From Pipra filicauda (Eukaryota; Chordata; Aves; Passeriformes; Pipridae), in contig NW_024103874.1 in the NCBI RefSeq assembly GCF_003945595.2, forward strand, positions 1,560,001 through 1,624,000: DNA of 64,000 nucleotides. Reading direction: 5' to 3'. This document shows positions 1 to 12,800 of this stretch, piece after piece. The notes beneath the pieces were generated by a model. That model did no database searches. It saw only the letters and a list, made by a program, of their open reading frames with translations, and was not told the origin of the DNA. Each line of letters begins with the position of its first letter. Position 1 is the first letter of the stretch. The position numbers were made by a program, and so were the translations under genes.

Positions 1-693
1 GTGTCTTCCTTTTTCTCCTGCCTCCCACAAGCTCTCCTTCCATTCAGTGAGGCTCTCACAGAAACAGAGCTGGAATTTGCTGCTGCCTCTGCAGAGTGAG
101 CCCTGTGCTGTGGCTCCTGCTGGGATTGTCACCAAGGGCCTGTTACTCTGAGGTATCACATAATTAAGCCACATTTCTATTTCAAATGCCTGATGGAGTT
201 TTCTTCCATATTAGGAAGCAGAGCTCCCCCCAGAATAGCTGTGGTTATCCTAAGAAAGAATAGGTTTTCCTCTTCCATGCAAGACTTTTGGGACTACTAC
301 ACTCTTTGGGGGCTAAACTTAAAGTCATAAACTCTGAATATGGACAGCCTTTGGATTCAGACCCTCTGAAATATTGTTTTCATGACTTACTCATTTCTTT
401 AATGTAATTATCTTCTATTTCAAAATGAGAATTTATTTCATGTGGGAGCAACAGAGTTCTTCTGGTTAGGTGGGTTTTTTTTCATTTGGATTAAGAAATC
501 CCACAATTTAACGTTGCACCAACGAAACATTCTTTTTCTAACTTTTTTGAAATAATCCCTAATCCCACGCAGTTTCAAACCAACAACTGAACACTAGTGG
601 TGGACCAAAGGGGCAACAAGCAGATGTCGTGGGAGAAACTGTTCCCACGTTATCCCACACCCAGAAACACAGACCCAGCAACCCACAGCGTAC
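1..693 (-). other. BMP7: Start of BMP7 intron 4 (cut by the window edge)
   Basis: The intron begins with donor GTACGC at 693 and continues off the left edge. It is an ordinary AT-rich intron with no exon-like frame; exon 5 (the ENSS block) is not present in these 693 bp. I see no repeat or RNA gene. Confidence 0.85.
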
Positions 694-891
694 CTGCAAT
701 GTTTGACACCCGGAAAGCTTCCTGGTTCTTTGGCGTTTTGGATCGATTCTGGCTCCTCTGCTTCCCTCCCGTGGAGCGAATACTGCGGAGATGGACCTCG
801 GTGGCTTTGAAGAAGGCGACAGTGAAGGGCTGCTTGTTCTGAGGGCCGTGCCTTCCGATGAGACCCGCCAGCTTGGGGTTGATGCTTTGCC
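694..891 (-). CDS. BMP7: BMP7 exon 4: prodomain end, furin site, start of mature ligand
   Basis: The acceptor is TGCTTCAAG|GG and the donor is ATTGCAG|GTACGC, with GT at 693-692. The 198-bp exon completes G259 and encodes 260-324 plus one base of the next codon, which should be the Glu of the ENSS block in exon 5. It carries [20 protein letters not shown] and then [18 protein letters not shown]. Cleavage after R297 releases a mature ligand beginning [18 protein letters not shown], a basic heparin-binding N-terminus with sequon N307. Differences from human are M to T in PFTVAFF, F to L before the cleavage motif, and four changes near the end (AFRVSNIA for ALRMANVA). The TTCAAG acceptor has only a short pyrimidine tract. 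Confidence 0.96.
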
Positions 892-3800
892 CTTGAAGCA
901 GAACAGACTGATAAGAGGGGCTGCAGCAGCTTTTCCAGCACGGTCAGGATAACAAGGAGGAGAGCTGCTGGCTGCTAAGGGTGATTCCTGTAGGCATTGA
1001 TCCACCAAGGACCTGGACTTAAATGGCAAAGCTGCTTCTGACAAGAGCAGCTCAGCACAGCTAAACTTCATTTTATACCTGTGTGTAAAAGTTACATAAA
1101 ATAGCCCTATATATAATTATTTTACCCTAAATCCGCTTAGCATTAACTTTTCCTGCATTCTTTAGAGGGGTTTCTTTAAGTTCACCAACCTATAATTTGA
1201 AGTGATCCTATAAAAGGAACCATAAAACTCAGCCCATAGGAACACTAAATTCCCACTGGAAGGTTATTAACTTAAAATAAAAATGCCTTGTATGGAATGC
1301 TGACAGAGTTCCAGATATACCTTAGTTGAAAAAAATCAAATGTTTAGAGACATTTTGCTTATTGCTGCATCTTGGCACTACCATATCTGATTGCTTTGTT
1401 GCAAAACTGCTGGTTACCATCCACGTGTCCTTCATCTTGGGCTTTAAAATAATTTGATTTTTGGTAAAAGACAATTAGGTGGTTTCTCTGTAGAATTAAT
1501 TATTTACAAAAAAGGCAAGGAGAGGGTGGCAGTGGGAAATTTAATATTTCCCCCTGTTGCCTCCAAAGGATGTCTGGGTGCTGCTGTGAAATGCAGGAAT
1601 GATATCCAGGATTATTCTGTTCCAAGCTACTGAGTGCTGCTGCTAAATCCAAGTTATGTTAATGGCTTTTGTGATCCTTTGCTAAGGACAGAGCTGGGCC
1701 TTGTCAGCCACAAATCAAATGTGCCAAAGGACAGCTGACACTTTCCTGGAGAAGCCCTGCAAGGCAGCCTGGCTGGGGAGAGCAGGAAATGGGCTCTCAG
1801 TCCACTGACAGAAATATCCTTACTCTGCTAGTTTCTGACTAATGTGTGAAAAGAAGCTGGTAACCTAAAATATTTCTCGGTGATATTCTATAGCTGCTCT
1901 TTTTAAGATGAGTAAAGTAAATGTCAAGGCTTACAAATTATTGTCTTTCTGGCACTGTTTTTGTTTTTCCTCTTGGATCTGTCCAAAAGATTGGTAAATA
2001 TGACAGACCCAGAAAAGGGGACTCTAGTCAAAGCTCAAGGCCAAGAATGGACCAGCCTTGACTGCAGCCTATTTTATGTTTTTCTAAAACCATGAGGAAG
2101 TTCCAAGATCAGTAGATGGGATTTGTGAAGAGGGCTGGATCAAGAGGTGTTTAACAGGACCCTGGCAGCAGGAAAACTGCCTGGCATGGCCAGGTCTCAC
2201 AAGCAAGATACGGCAAAACTAATCTGAGGACAGGGCAGCAGGAGAGCTTCGGTGAAAAGAGCAAATACAGAAACTCCTGGCCGTAGAATTATATGTGGAC
2301 ACTCATCAGCAACTCCTTCACCTTCTGCTTAAGCTTCTTTCTGGAAACTTGTCCAAATAGTTTTCATTTTAAACATTTGTGGCTGAGCCCACAAAGTGCT
2401 TAAGCAAGCAGTCAATGTTAAATATATAAGTAGTTCCACTTGTGCTCAGGCTTTGCCAGATCTGAGCCTTATTTCCTGAAAACAAGCTCACCTGCAGGCA
2501 TTAGAGCTCACTGAATGCTGCCCCTTCAAATGAGCCTTTCTGCTTCCCAAAGCTGTTTAAACTAGCCCACAGCTGTGGCTTTTCCAGTGTAAATTATTTT
2601 ACCTTTCCCATGTCTCTGAATAGAGCAGCAGTATGCATGAGGGGACCCAGCTTCATCCTGATGTTTAGTGGATTTGCACTAGAGCAGCAATAAGTGTCAT
2701 TTGACCGGTCAAATACCAGTGTAACAGCAACACATCACATTCAAGGCCAGTATGGTGGCAGTGTTGCCTTAGGGGGGAAAAAAAGGTAATGCTCTGTTTG
2801 TGAAGTAGTATATTTCTTTTTAATTGAGTTGGGGAAAATGCTCTTTCTACCTTTCCTACCCACCCAGAAAGCAAGGTTAAACACAAGGACATGTGTGTAA
2901 TCACCATTAGACAATGAAAAACTTGTCCCACAAAAGCAGTAGCTGTGCTCATGAACCAGAGGGCACAGCTTCATCTGCTCTTCTGAAGGTGATTTTTTAA
3001 TACTGTCAAAAGTGGGATCCTAAGTACCAAACCAAGTAAACCCAATCCATGTGCTGCTGCTGAGAAGGGCCCTGTGGGTGCTGGGCTGAAGGCTACTGAG
3101 TCACTCAAGCATTTCTTCTGCTGTAGCTGTTCCCTGGTCTCAGGAATAAACAAAACCTCTTTGATTCTACCTTTATTATACATGTTGATAGACTTATTTG
3201 GCAAGATTATAAAGAAATACAAAGATCAGTTAAATTTGCTTATTTTGTATCAGTTCATCTGGACAGTGCTTGTGATGTCAGATTTTTTTTAAAATAACTA
3301 TATTTGCTTCGTGATTACAGAACTCTATCTGTAACAACAGATACAAAGAAAAGTTGGGTTTGGTTGTGTTTTGTTTTTCTAATTCACTTAAAGCCTTGGG
3401 GATTGCCCAAGCATATAGTGTTGCATCAAAATCCTGCTGTTTGCAGCATATGATTTTCGTATGAAGTCCAGGTGTTAAAAGCAGCTTTTTTTGTTAGTGC
3501 ACGCAATTGGTCTAAATCCAAAATGAAACTTGGGGAGCAAGGAAGGACATGTCCTTGCCATTCAAAATAGAAAGAAAAATTCATGTGTATGGAGGAGAAA
3601 TGTGAGTGCAAAGGTGTGCTGCCAAGGAAATTAGTTACAGAAGACAAGCAGACAATCGGGTCCTGTATCTCTGTATTTACTTACTAAACACTGCAGTTGG
3701 ATTTTCTAATTTTTAATGACAGGCTGATTAAAGTATTTTGTTAATCTGTTTGGAGAAAGCAGCAAGTTACTTTGCAAAGTGTTTGAAAAGGGGTTAAACT

Positions 3801-6800
3801 TGGCTGTCATTTTGCTTTACTGTTCTAACTTTAAGAGTTAAGATTAACTCGTATATCAGGTTGAATTTGACTCTTTATACAAACATGTCTTTAGGGTGGG
3901 GACCACTAACTTCCATGGTGAGGCTCCTTCTTTGTGTTTGGGTTTCTGCGTTCACCGATCACTCACAAAGGGCAGGTTAAAACCAACCCTGTGCACTTCT
4001 CTGTGCAGGTCTCACATGAGTTAAATCACCCTGTCATGTAAATGACTCTGTAGGTTGCCTGTTTCAAAACTACTTTGCACAGTCTTTATGCAAAATGCTA
4101 CTTACTGGAAACATGCAGAATGTTGCATAAAAGCCAGGAGCAAGTGATATCATAGACACAGTTAGCGGAGAATGAAATTATGTCCTTAGATAACTACATC
4201 CGGAGTATTTATAATTTTGAGCTGGTTTTTGCTCAACCATTCCTGTGGGGCAGCCAGGCAGTTCCAGGTGGTCCCAGGTCCTGGGAACCCCCAAGAAGAT
4301 CCAGGATACTTTGGTTTCCTTGCACAAGTCTCCAAGTGAGCATGAGGGATCTTTATGTTAAGACAAAGTAGCGTGACTTTTTAGTTAAGACCTGATTAGG
4401 GAAACTCCCCAGCTGATTCTAAACACATCCTTTCTGGAGATGTTTCAGAGCCAGGTCTTCCCACTCATTCCCAAACCTCACAGATTTGTACCATACACTG
4501 CAGACCTTGGAATCCAGACCATGCATGACTTTACCAGTAAGTTCTGCTGCCACAAAGGAAATTAAAATGGTTCCTAGCTGTCTTCTGAATTTGAAAGGCC
4601 TTCTGTGCCAACTGACAGCAGCCTTCTACATCACTCAGTTGTGTCTTCTTGCACATAGCAAAATTTATTCCTCTCTCCTTGACTGGATTGCACTACCTGC
4701 AAATTAGCCAAGCAGCATATTCTTACCTTGATGGGGATGTGTACACAGCTAATACTGGAATTACTGCAGGCAGGTCACCAATCTGTTACAGCATCTGAGT
4801 ACATCCTTAACCTCAAATATGTCTAGGGGCTATTTTTTTAATGCTACTATTATTTCCACCTTAGGCAAATTCAGGAAAAACGTGCTTAAGAAATCCTGTT
4901 CAGAGGAAAGAGTGATGAATGCTTAGGGCTTCCCCTGGCTGGGACTCAGGTACCTGAGACAGAGGCTCATTGATTGCAGTTGGTGTCTGATGTCTGACAC
5001 TCACCATCAGTGCCTTCCACGGAGAGCTGTAGGCCAAGGTTGTGTTGGGGATTCACCACCCAGTGATTGCTGGTTGCAGTAATGTCAAACACCAGCCACC
5101 CTTCCTCTGCAGCCCAGATCGTTCGAGAGTCGAGCAGGAACAAATCTGAATCCCTGAAAGAAAAGAAGCATAATTCCCATTTACCCAGGCTTTCCACTGG
5201 AGTCTCTTTAGGCAGTGTCCTGGGTCAGCCTTTCAGTGATATCTTGCCCTCAGATGAAGCTTCTTTTCTCTTCAAAAAAGGGAGAATGGCTTGAAGCAGA
5301 TTTGAGGTGGTTTTGGGTTACTTTGCTGTTACAGTTACCCTTAGAGCTCCTGATGCAGCTTCAGAAAAAAGGCTTGCCAGGCACAGATCTGCAAAATTAC
5401 TGTTTGCATATGTAAACCTGGTAATTGGGCAGACAATGCTGCTCATTAGCCTTTCCACACATAATTTTCTGACTTTTATGCATAATTGTAGCACTGGTGC
5501 AAGCCAGCTGGAACACTAGTGTGCATATATTAACATAGGTAATGGTTTTTTAAATTTGTTTGTCTGACGTTACAGATAACTGATTGAGACTGCTGCACTG
5601 CTGTGGGTCACAACTTTCTTTCAATTCATGGCTTGTTTTTTTTAATGATCACCATTTAGTTACTCCAGGTAAAGAATTAATACAAGAAAATAAGACAGAT
5701 CTGCAATACAGAGCATTCTGTGCATTTGAAGGGTGAAATCAATCTGGATTTACAAAATGTTTCCTGGCAAATTTTTGAAAAATGAAAACTAGAAAACGAC
5801 AGGTTCTGTAAGGGAAAGAATGTGTTATCAGAAATCAAGAAAGAGATAAAACTTAGATGAAAAAAATGCATAGTGGTGCAGTTCCTTCATAAAAAAGACT
5901 TTACAAGAAGAACAAAGGCACACAGTGGAAGTGTCTAGACAAGCCCTGTAAGAGCTGCTTTTGTACCTACGGTGCACAAACACGGTAACTTGTTAAAGTG
6001 TAATTATATCCTTTTGAATGAAGAACTATCTCTGGAAAACCCTTTAATCATGTCCTCAAAGCTTAAAGAAAACCTTATGAATTTTGTCACTATGGATTTG
6101 TCAGTGCAAATATATATATTTAGCTTAGATTACACAGTGCCTCTTCTTTACATGGAATATCAAGTGATCAGAAATGAATCTGAGAAGTATTTGAGGCATA
6201 GCTTTTAGTGATTCTTTTCCCTGTGAGATACCAAGAAATTGGAGGCTTTTGTCCCACACAAAACAGAAATGGAGGGGGTTTTGTAATGCTTTTACTGTCT
6301 AGCTTTGCTTTCAACCTTTGTGAGCCAGAGAATATAAGAGATGATGCATTTCATCCGTGAGCTAATGGGTGTCACTGCCTCTGACTCCGTGATGGCTTAA
6401 ATGAAGTTAAATTTCTGAAATTGGTTCCTGCAGAGCACCTGAGCATATGGCCTGGGGTGTGTAAGAGGATGACTCTGAGTTTCCTCCCTAAAGCAGGATC
6501 CCTTTGGATACCACACGGCTGAATGTGCAGATCCAGCCAGTGCTGCTCAGGGTGCAATTAGTGCTTTCTTTTAAGCAAAGTTTTGGGTTGTGGGAGAAGC
6601 CCTTCATCAGAATTGAACTTGCTGAAACGCTTGCTACCGAAAGGGGATCCTGTGGGGAGTGTTTGGGCAGCCCAGGTGGATGGCTCAGGAAGGGGCTGTG
6701 GTGCAGTGATGGAGAGGCTCAATGCAGGTGGTGGGAGCTGCTCTTCAGAGCTCAATCAGCTTTGCTGGGTGCCCTTAGGAAAACTGAAGTTAAATAATAT

Positions 6801-9800
6801 GGATAACCCCCTCTCTCCATAAACACATTAGTTACAGGAGTGCAAGATGCTTGAACTCCAACGGGGCGACAAACTTCCTGGGGTTTCATCCCCACCCAGG
6901 AGCAACGGCCCTGTTCCCACAGCACATGACACAGCAGTGTGGACATCTCCCACCCTTCCCTGTTTACAACACACTGAACAACACACATCCCAGAGGAGCC
7001 AGGGATGAGGGAGTAGTATGGATTGGCCCGTTCCAATGGCTGAGGCCAAGTTTCCAGAAGTAAAGAGTTTTTATATTCACGTACTGCACTATTTAAGCAT
7101 GGCCCCCAACTGGAAGTCATGATTCACACAAGGTTTGGTTCATAGGGACTTGGCTTGCTTGGTTTTCCCCCTTGTAGTCTGCAGGTTGATGATACTAGCA
7201 ATAATGATAGTTTTTTTGTTTTTAGCTACTGCTCAACTGCAGTATTATTACTCAGAAAACCCAGCCTTTAAGCTTCCCATGCTGACATGATGCAATCGGG
7301 GTAACCAGACAACATGAGGCATCAAGTACCAGGGTGAGTCAGTCTGGGAAATTGTATAATGCATTTGTTTTCCTGTAGTTACAGCAATGTGCAAACAATA
7401 GGCCTGGAGGGGAAGCCTGAAGTGAGAGAGATCAAAGGGACCCACTAAAGGGAAATGTCCTTCCCACACACACACTTGGAACATTTGGACCCCAAAAAAG
7501 CCCCAGGTCAGATGCTCTTTGGAGAAGTTCAAGCACTCCTGGATTAGCACTTTCCACTCTGGCCCACCAGCAGTGGCCAGGGATGGGACGCAAAACCTGA
7601 CTGGTGTTGCAAGCAGAGGCTCCTGAGATTGACTCCTGTTCCAATGAAAAGAAACCTCTTGTTCTTTTAAAAAGAACAGCCTCCCTTTAAGTGGAAAGCC
7701 CTACTCTCCAAAGACGGGGCAAACAGTGTTAAATCACCAGCTCATAGACAGCAAGCTCTTGAGATATCATTGTTGGACAAGACATGGTAAACAAAGCAAA
7801 GAAATGTTATTCTGCTTAGACTTAAACAATATGTGCTCTGAGGGCTCACATCTAATGACGTGTCATAGGAGATAGTGCTAGTTAAGTCTAACTGATGTGG
7901 CTGGTTTGGGTTTTAGCTTTGAGATAAAGATCTAAGCACAAAGAGAAAAAGTTTCTGGTGCACATCTCACTCTGGTACCCTTCCTACCAACTGTACTCAT
8001 AGAGTGTTCTTGGAGCAATGTAAATAATGGCTCTGCAACAAGGAGGCAGAAAAGCCCTTTGATTCCTTGGCCCTGCATTCAGTCCTTTCGTTTAAGAACT
8101 TCAGTGCACGTAAGAAACTGTACCGAGCCTTTTACCAGAGCGAGGGATAGGAAAGGCACATGATACTCCTTTTACAGAAAATTAAGATGGGACATGGAAA
8201 TGTTAATGCCTAGATTAGAGTTACACAAATTATGAAATCTGGATCCAGACCACAAGTATGTTTTGTTGAGACCACATCAAAATGGCTCAGCGTTCAAAGT
8301 AGTGACATCAGCGGGAGTGTCAGAGCTTTTAGCAATGATAAAACACGGGGCTTTCAGCTCAGTTTTCTCAAGCATCAGGCTGTCAGTGGAGTCTGAGATG
8401 AGGACAGGAGGTTGGCACTTGTCTACTGATGGCTTTGGTAGTGTCTGGCAGCAGATGCCAGAAAAGAGAGTCATCTCCCATTAGAAAGCACTCCCAAAAA
8501 TTTGTCTACAGGTCATATAACTGCTGTGTGGTCTGTGAAACTTCCTTAGTGAACTTGTTTTTTGGACTCAAGGGTGAGTAACAAGCATTGCAAAGTGAGG
8601 GTGGCTGGGCAGGATGCATGTGAGATCGTGTCTGGAAAGCAGCTGGAGTTATAGAGGTGGAAGGGCTGGAGCTGCCAAAGGGCTGTAGAGGGCTGGTGGC
8701 AGGAATGCAGTTAAGAAAAGAGATCACAGGTGTTTAGTGGAAGGGAAAAGGACTGGAAGAAGTGGGGATGAGGGGAGAAATAAGGGAAGACAAAATACAG
8801 AAAGGACGAGTAGAGTATTCTGGAAGGAAATAGTAAGGAAGAGTTACCATGTTGCAATATGGTAAAATAAGAGATTAACAACCGTGAAGCTTCATGAAAA
8901 TAGTATGTATGGGCTCTTTGCCTTTTTGTTGGGGTACTTTTTCAATCTCTAGGATGCTGTTTGGTTTGAAGCCATAAACACTAGAAACATATCCAGAGAT
9001 GAGAAGTGCAGTATCTCCCTTAATCACCTGCCTTGATGATTTGAGGCACGAGGAGAACACGGGCTAGGAAGAGAGATTCACTGAAAACATGAGAGTTGGC
9101 AATTATGCAATAGCAAGAGAACAGGAGATGAAACTGTATTTATAGGCTATAGTGGTGTGAAGTCTACACTGCTTTAGGACAGTTCTCTTGCCAAACAGTC
9201 CCTGCTTTAGCGTCTGTTTTCTTCACTCGCTTTCCCCATCCCCCTCATCAGCCCTGTTATTTTAAGCTGCTGGTTGACAAGTGGTAGTAAATACTAATGA
9301 GCACTTCCAAGTGGGATAAAAATAAATGAGAAGGAGGACAGGCAGCAGCAGCAAAGGCGACTCAGCAATTTTCATTGCACTGCAAGACAAGGTGATTTCT
9401 GTGACATGCCAGCACTCTGGGTTGGGAGCAGCTTTGGAGTCCTGGCTCACCTGGCCATGTCCTTGCAGCAGCCAGGCCAGGGCCACTGCCAGCAGGTCCT
9501 GCAGTCCCCTGCCTGCGTCAGGTAATCCACCAGCCCAAAGAGCACACTGAGGCTATCCAGTAGCTGTGCTGCTTGAATCCCTACCCAATAGTTTGAGGAA
9601 TTATAGATATAACAGTTTTTTAAACAATAACCACACAGTGACACCTTGCAATAGATTTTGAACAGCTTTACAAATAGACAGTCAATCCTCCTGCTTCTGT
9701 TTTAAAGTGGGAAACACTTGAGGCATGGATATGTTGAATGTCTTATTGATTCAGCATGCAAACCACAGCCTCTAAGACAGGAGCATAATCCTGTCCTCTT

Positions 9801-12800
9801 GCTGGGTATTCTAACCATAGAGAGGCTGTTTAGATCACAGGCATGGTGCAAGTTTTCCAACAGGCAGCCCAAGGACAGAGTTAGGCATGGGGAGTTAGGC
9901 AATTCATGACCAGGTTTGAGCAGGTGGAGGGAGGAGAAGGCAGAGAGGGCATCCTGGGAGGGTTAGAAGACATCTGTTTGGATTAAAAACCTGCAGTGTC
10001 CAGATTTCAGTTTGCTCGGTGTCATTGCTTAAAGTCAGCTGCAGCTGTACAAAGACAAGCTTAGGAAAATATTTTTCAGACTTTCCTACTTTGAGAGGGC
10101 CCCAGGATCTCCCTGGGCCTCTCCCTGGCACGTTTGCAACACCCTCTGTACACAGACCTGATGCAAGCCCTCCTCCCACACCTTCCCCACGCCTGGGATC
10201 CCCTGCTTATCCTTCCTGCTCCTTCCCCACTGATAAAAGCCCTCTCCGTGCCCACAGGGGCTCTGTGGGGTAAAGGGATGTCCACAGCAGGAATAGTTTG
10301 CTGGAGGTGGTTTCCAAGGACTGGTCTGAAAGCTGACTGTACTGGCAGTGAAACAGGATCTGTATAAATTCTGTTGAATCTAGGGAAAAAATAAATTCAC
10401 TTTAAAATTTCAGCAGATTCTTAAGTCTGTGTGTTTCTGGTAGCTGTGTTGCCTTTCCTACGCAGTGTTTGAGAAGGGTAGGATCTACGTCTCAAAGGCT
10501 GATTAAAAGTGGCAATGGGAGCTTGTTACTGAGAAGCAACACGTTTCCTAAATATGAAGCCTCTTGTAAAAACAGTGCTGAGAGAACTGAGGTTACACAC
10601 ATATCTCTGACGCTTCATATAAAGCGGTTTCTGTTCAGCATTGAGTCACTGTTCATTAGTGCATCACTTAGCTGAGCAAGAACCCACTGGGGTATGCAAA
10701 ATGCCTCCTGCAGCTACTCAAGTGCCTGTGAAGAGCTGTGCCTTGTTTAGCAAGTTCAAGATTTGTCAGAAGTTTTGCAGGCTGCAGTGGCTTTTAGGAA
10801 TGGTCTGAAGGAGATAACTAGATCCAGCTCTGCTCTTGGAGAGCTACAGGGTTTCCATGCTGAAGTTCCCTTGCTCCTTGCTGATAAATGAATACAGTTA
10901 TCAACTGACTTATCTATAAGTTACCAAAAAAAATAATCAAAGCTATTGTCAGTACCTTCCTAGATGCTGTTGCAGGTACTGTCATGCTGCTGGGGCACAT
11001 CATTAAAACAAACTCTTCCCTTCTGTACTGCACCATCCCTAGAACAATCACGCTGGTACTTGTAAAAGCTCCAAAAAAGAGGCACATCTGCTTCACGGGT
11101 TGGGTGGGCCTAAGCCTTTCTTAGTTACTAGAATTACACATTTCAACCCACAACATGCAAACAGACTCCAATGAATGGGAAAAGGGGTCTGGAGAGGGGC
11201 TTAGGTTTGATCTGGGTGCAGCAGTGGTGTAGTTTGAAGCACAAGCTAAAGCATTCCAGCTGCAAGTCAAACCCAGGAATGCATCATGGGAGATCTGATT
11301 TTTCTGCAGGGCTGGTAACATGAGCATTCAAATCATTCACTGCCTTTGAAGCCTGTGAAATCCATAATGGCCACAAAGTGAACATGTAACAACTACATTT
11401 CAATTACTAAAGGCTGGTCAAGTACCTGGTTTTATTCTCTCCAGTAACAAAACTCCCATCGACTTCAAAGGGGTTGGGATTCACTCTGCAGTGCGAGTGC
11501 TGGGTCCAATGAAATAGGAGATGCAACTCTGGGATGAGGTATTTCAGCTTCTGAAGGTGCAGACAGAAGGGCAGAATCGAGCTCTGATGTTGAGGGCAGC
11601 TATCCGGTCTGCATGTTTTCTGCAGCTTCAGGTTAATAAATTGAGGGTGATGCCTTGATTAACAATCTGCCCCAGAACTACATGGGTACTTTTGGAAAAT
11701 ATGCAGGTTCCTACCAACTACAGTAGGAGTTACGTATCCAGCCTGCTTCGCTGCTGTTAGAAATCCCACTGCATACCTGTGTGTCTCTTCTGCACTTAAA
11801 TCCCTTTGAAATTCTTGCTTTGGCCATTGCTTACAGAGGTGGAGGCTCTGAGGGTAATGGATATTTCTTTTGCAAAGTGCTTCACAAACTATTTCATGAT
11901 TCCAGTGTAAAAGTACCAAAGTTCATTTCTCTCAGGCTCACATCCATAGACTTTATTTTGCCATGTTCCATGCATAGATGCTCAGGATAAATTACCTTCA
12001 ATACCTTGTAGCAAACCTTGTGCCCTGTGGTGTGTGTTTCCTAGCACTGGGATCTGTTTGCTTGCCCTCCTTTTCCAGGAGGGAGGAGATGGAGGCTTGA
12101 GCAGCACCTGGCTGCCCGATGGCCACCTTCAGCTCCCCCTTAAAAGGGTTTGTGACCACAACAGGGACTTGATGTCCTGCTGCTCAGCACCCTTCTAAAG
12201 CCAGTCCTGGCTTTGTAAAGCACTTTCCCATGCTTTTGGGTGAGTGAGCCATAAATACCAAACAGAAGTTGGACCTGAGTCACTGGATTTTGAGCTATGC
12301 ACACGAAAGCTTTGAGAAATGTTATATTAGTCAAAACGTCAACTGTTTTTACAGTGTTTGTGATATTGTGAACATTTTTGTTCATGAATGTACTTGTTTG
12401 CCTAAAGTGAATAACTGATGCTGTGTGCCTAAAGAATGCTGCACATGCCTTTTTATGAAGGAAATGTTGCCAGTTTGAAGAGCTTGCCTTGCAATGAATT
12501 CATAGATTTGGAAAGGCCAAAGAGAATATTTGATCATTTAGCCTGGTTTCCTACAAACACCTGTCATAATATCTTCAGTCTGACAGAGATACAATTTCTA
12601 TTAGCCTGAGTGGCATCTCATCTGCTACAAAGGGCAGGACTGGGCTCTCATTTTTCCTGCCAGGGTTGTTATGTGTCTGTCTGCCCACAACTGAGGTGGA
12701 TGAGAGAGAGCTTCTGCCCTCTGTCCAAATGTTGGTACTGTTGAGGGAAAGGATTTCAGAAATAGTCAGCTGGGAGTGCAGCTGTTAGTCTGGAAAGACC

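Noticed and set aside
1..693. BMP7 exon 5 at the left edge
   Set aside because: The ENSS/CKKHELYVSFRDLGWQ block is not encoded in any minus-strand frame here; the segment is intron.
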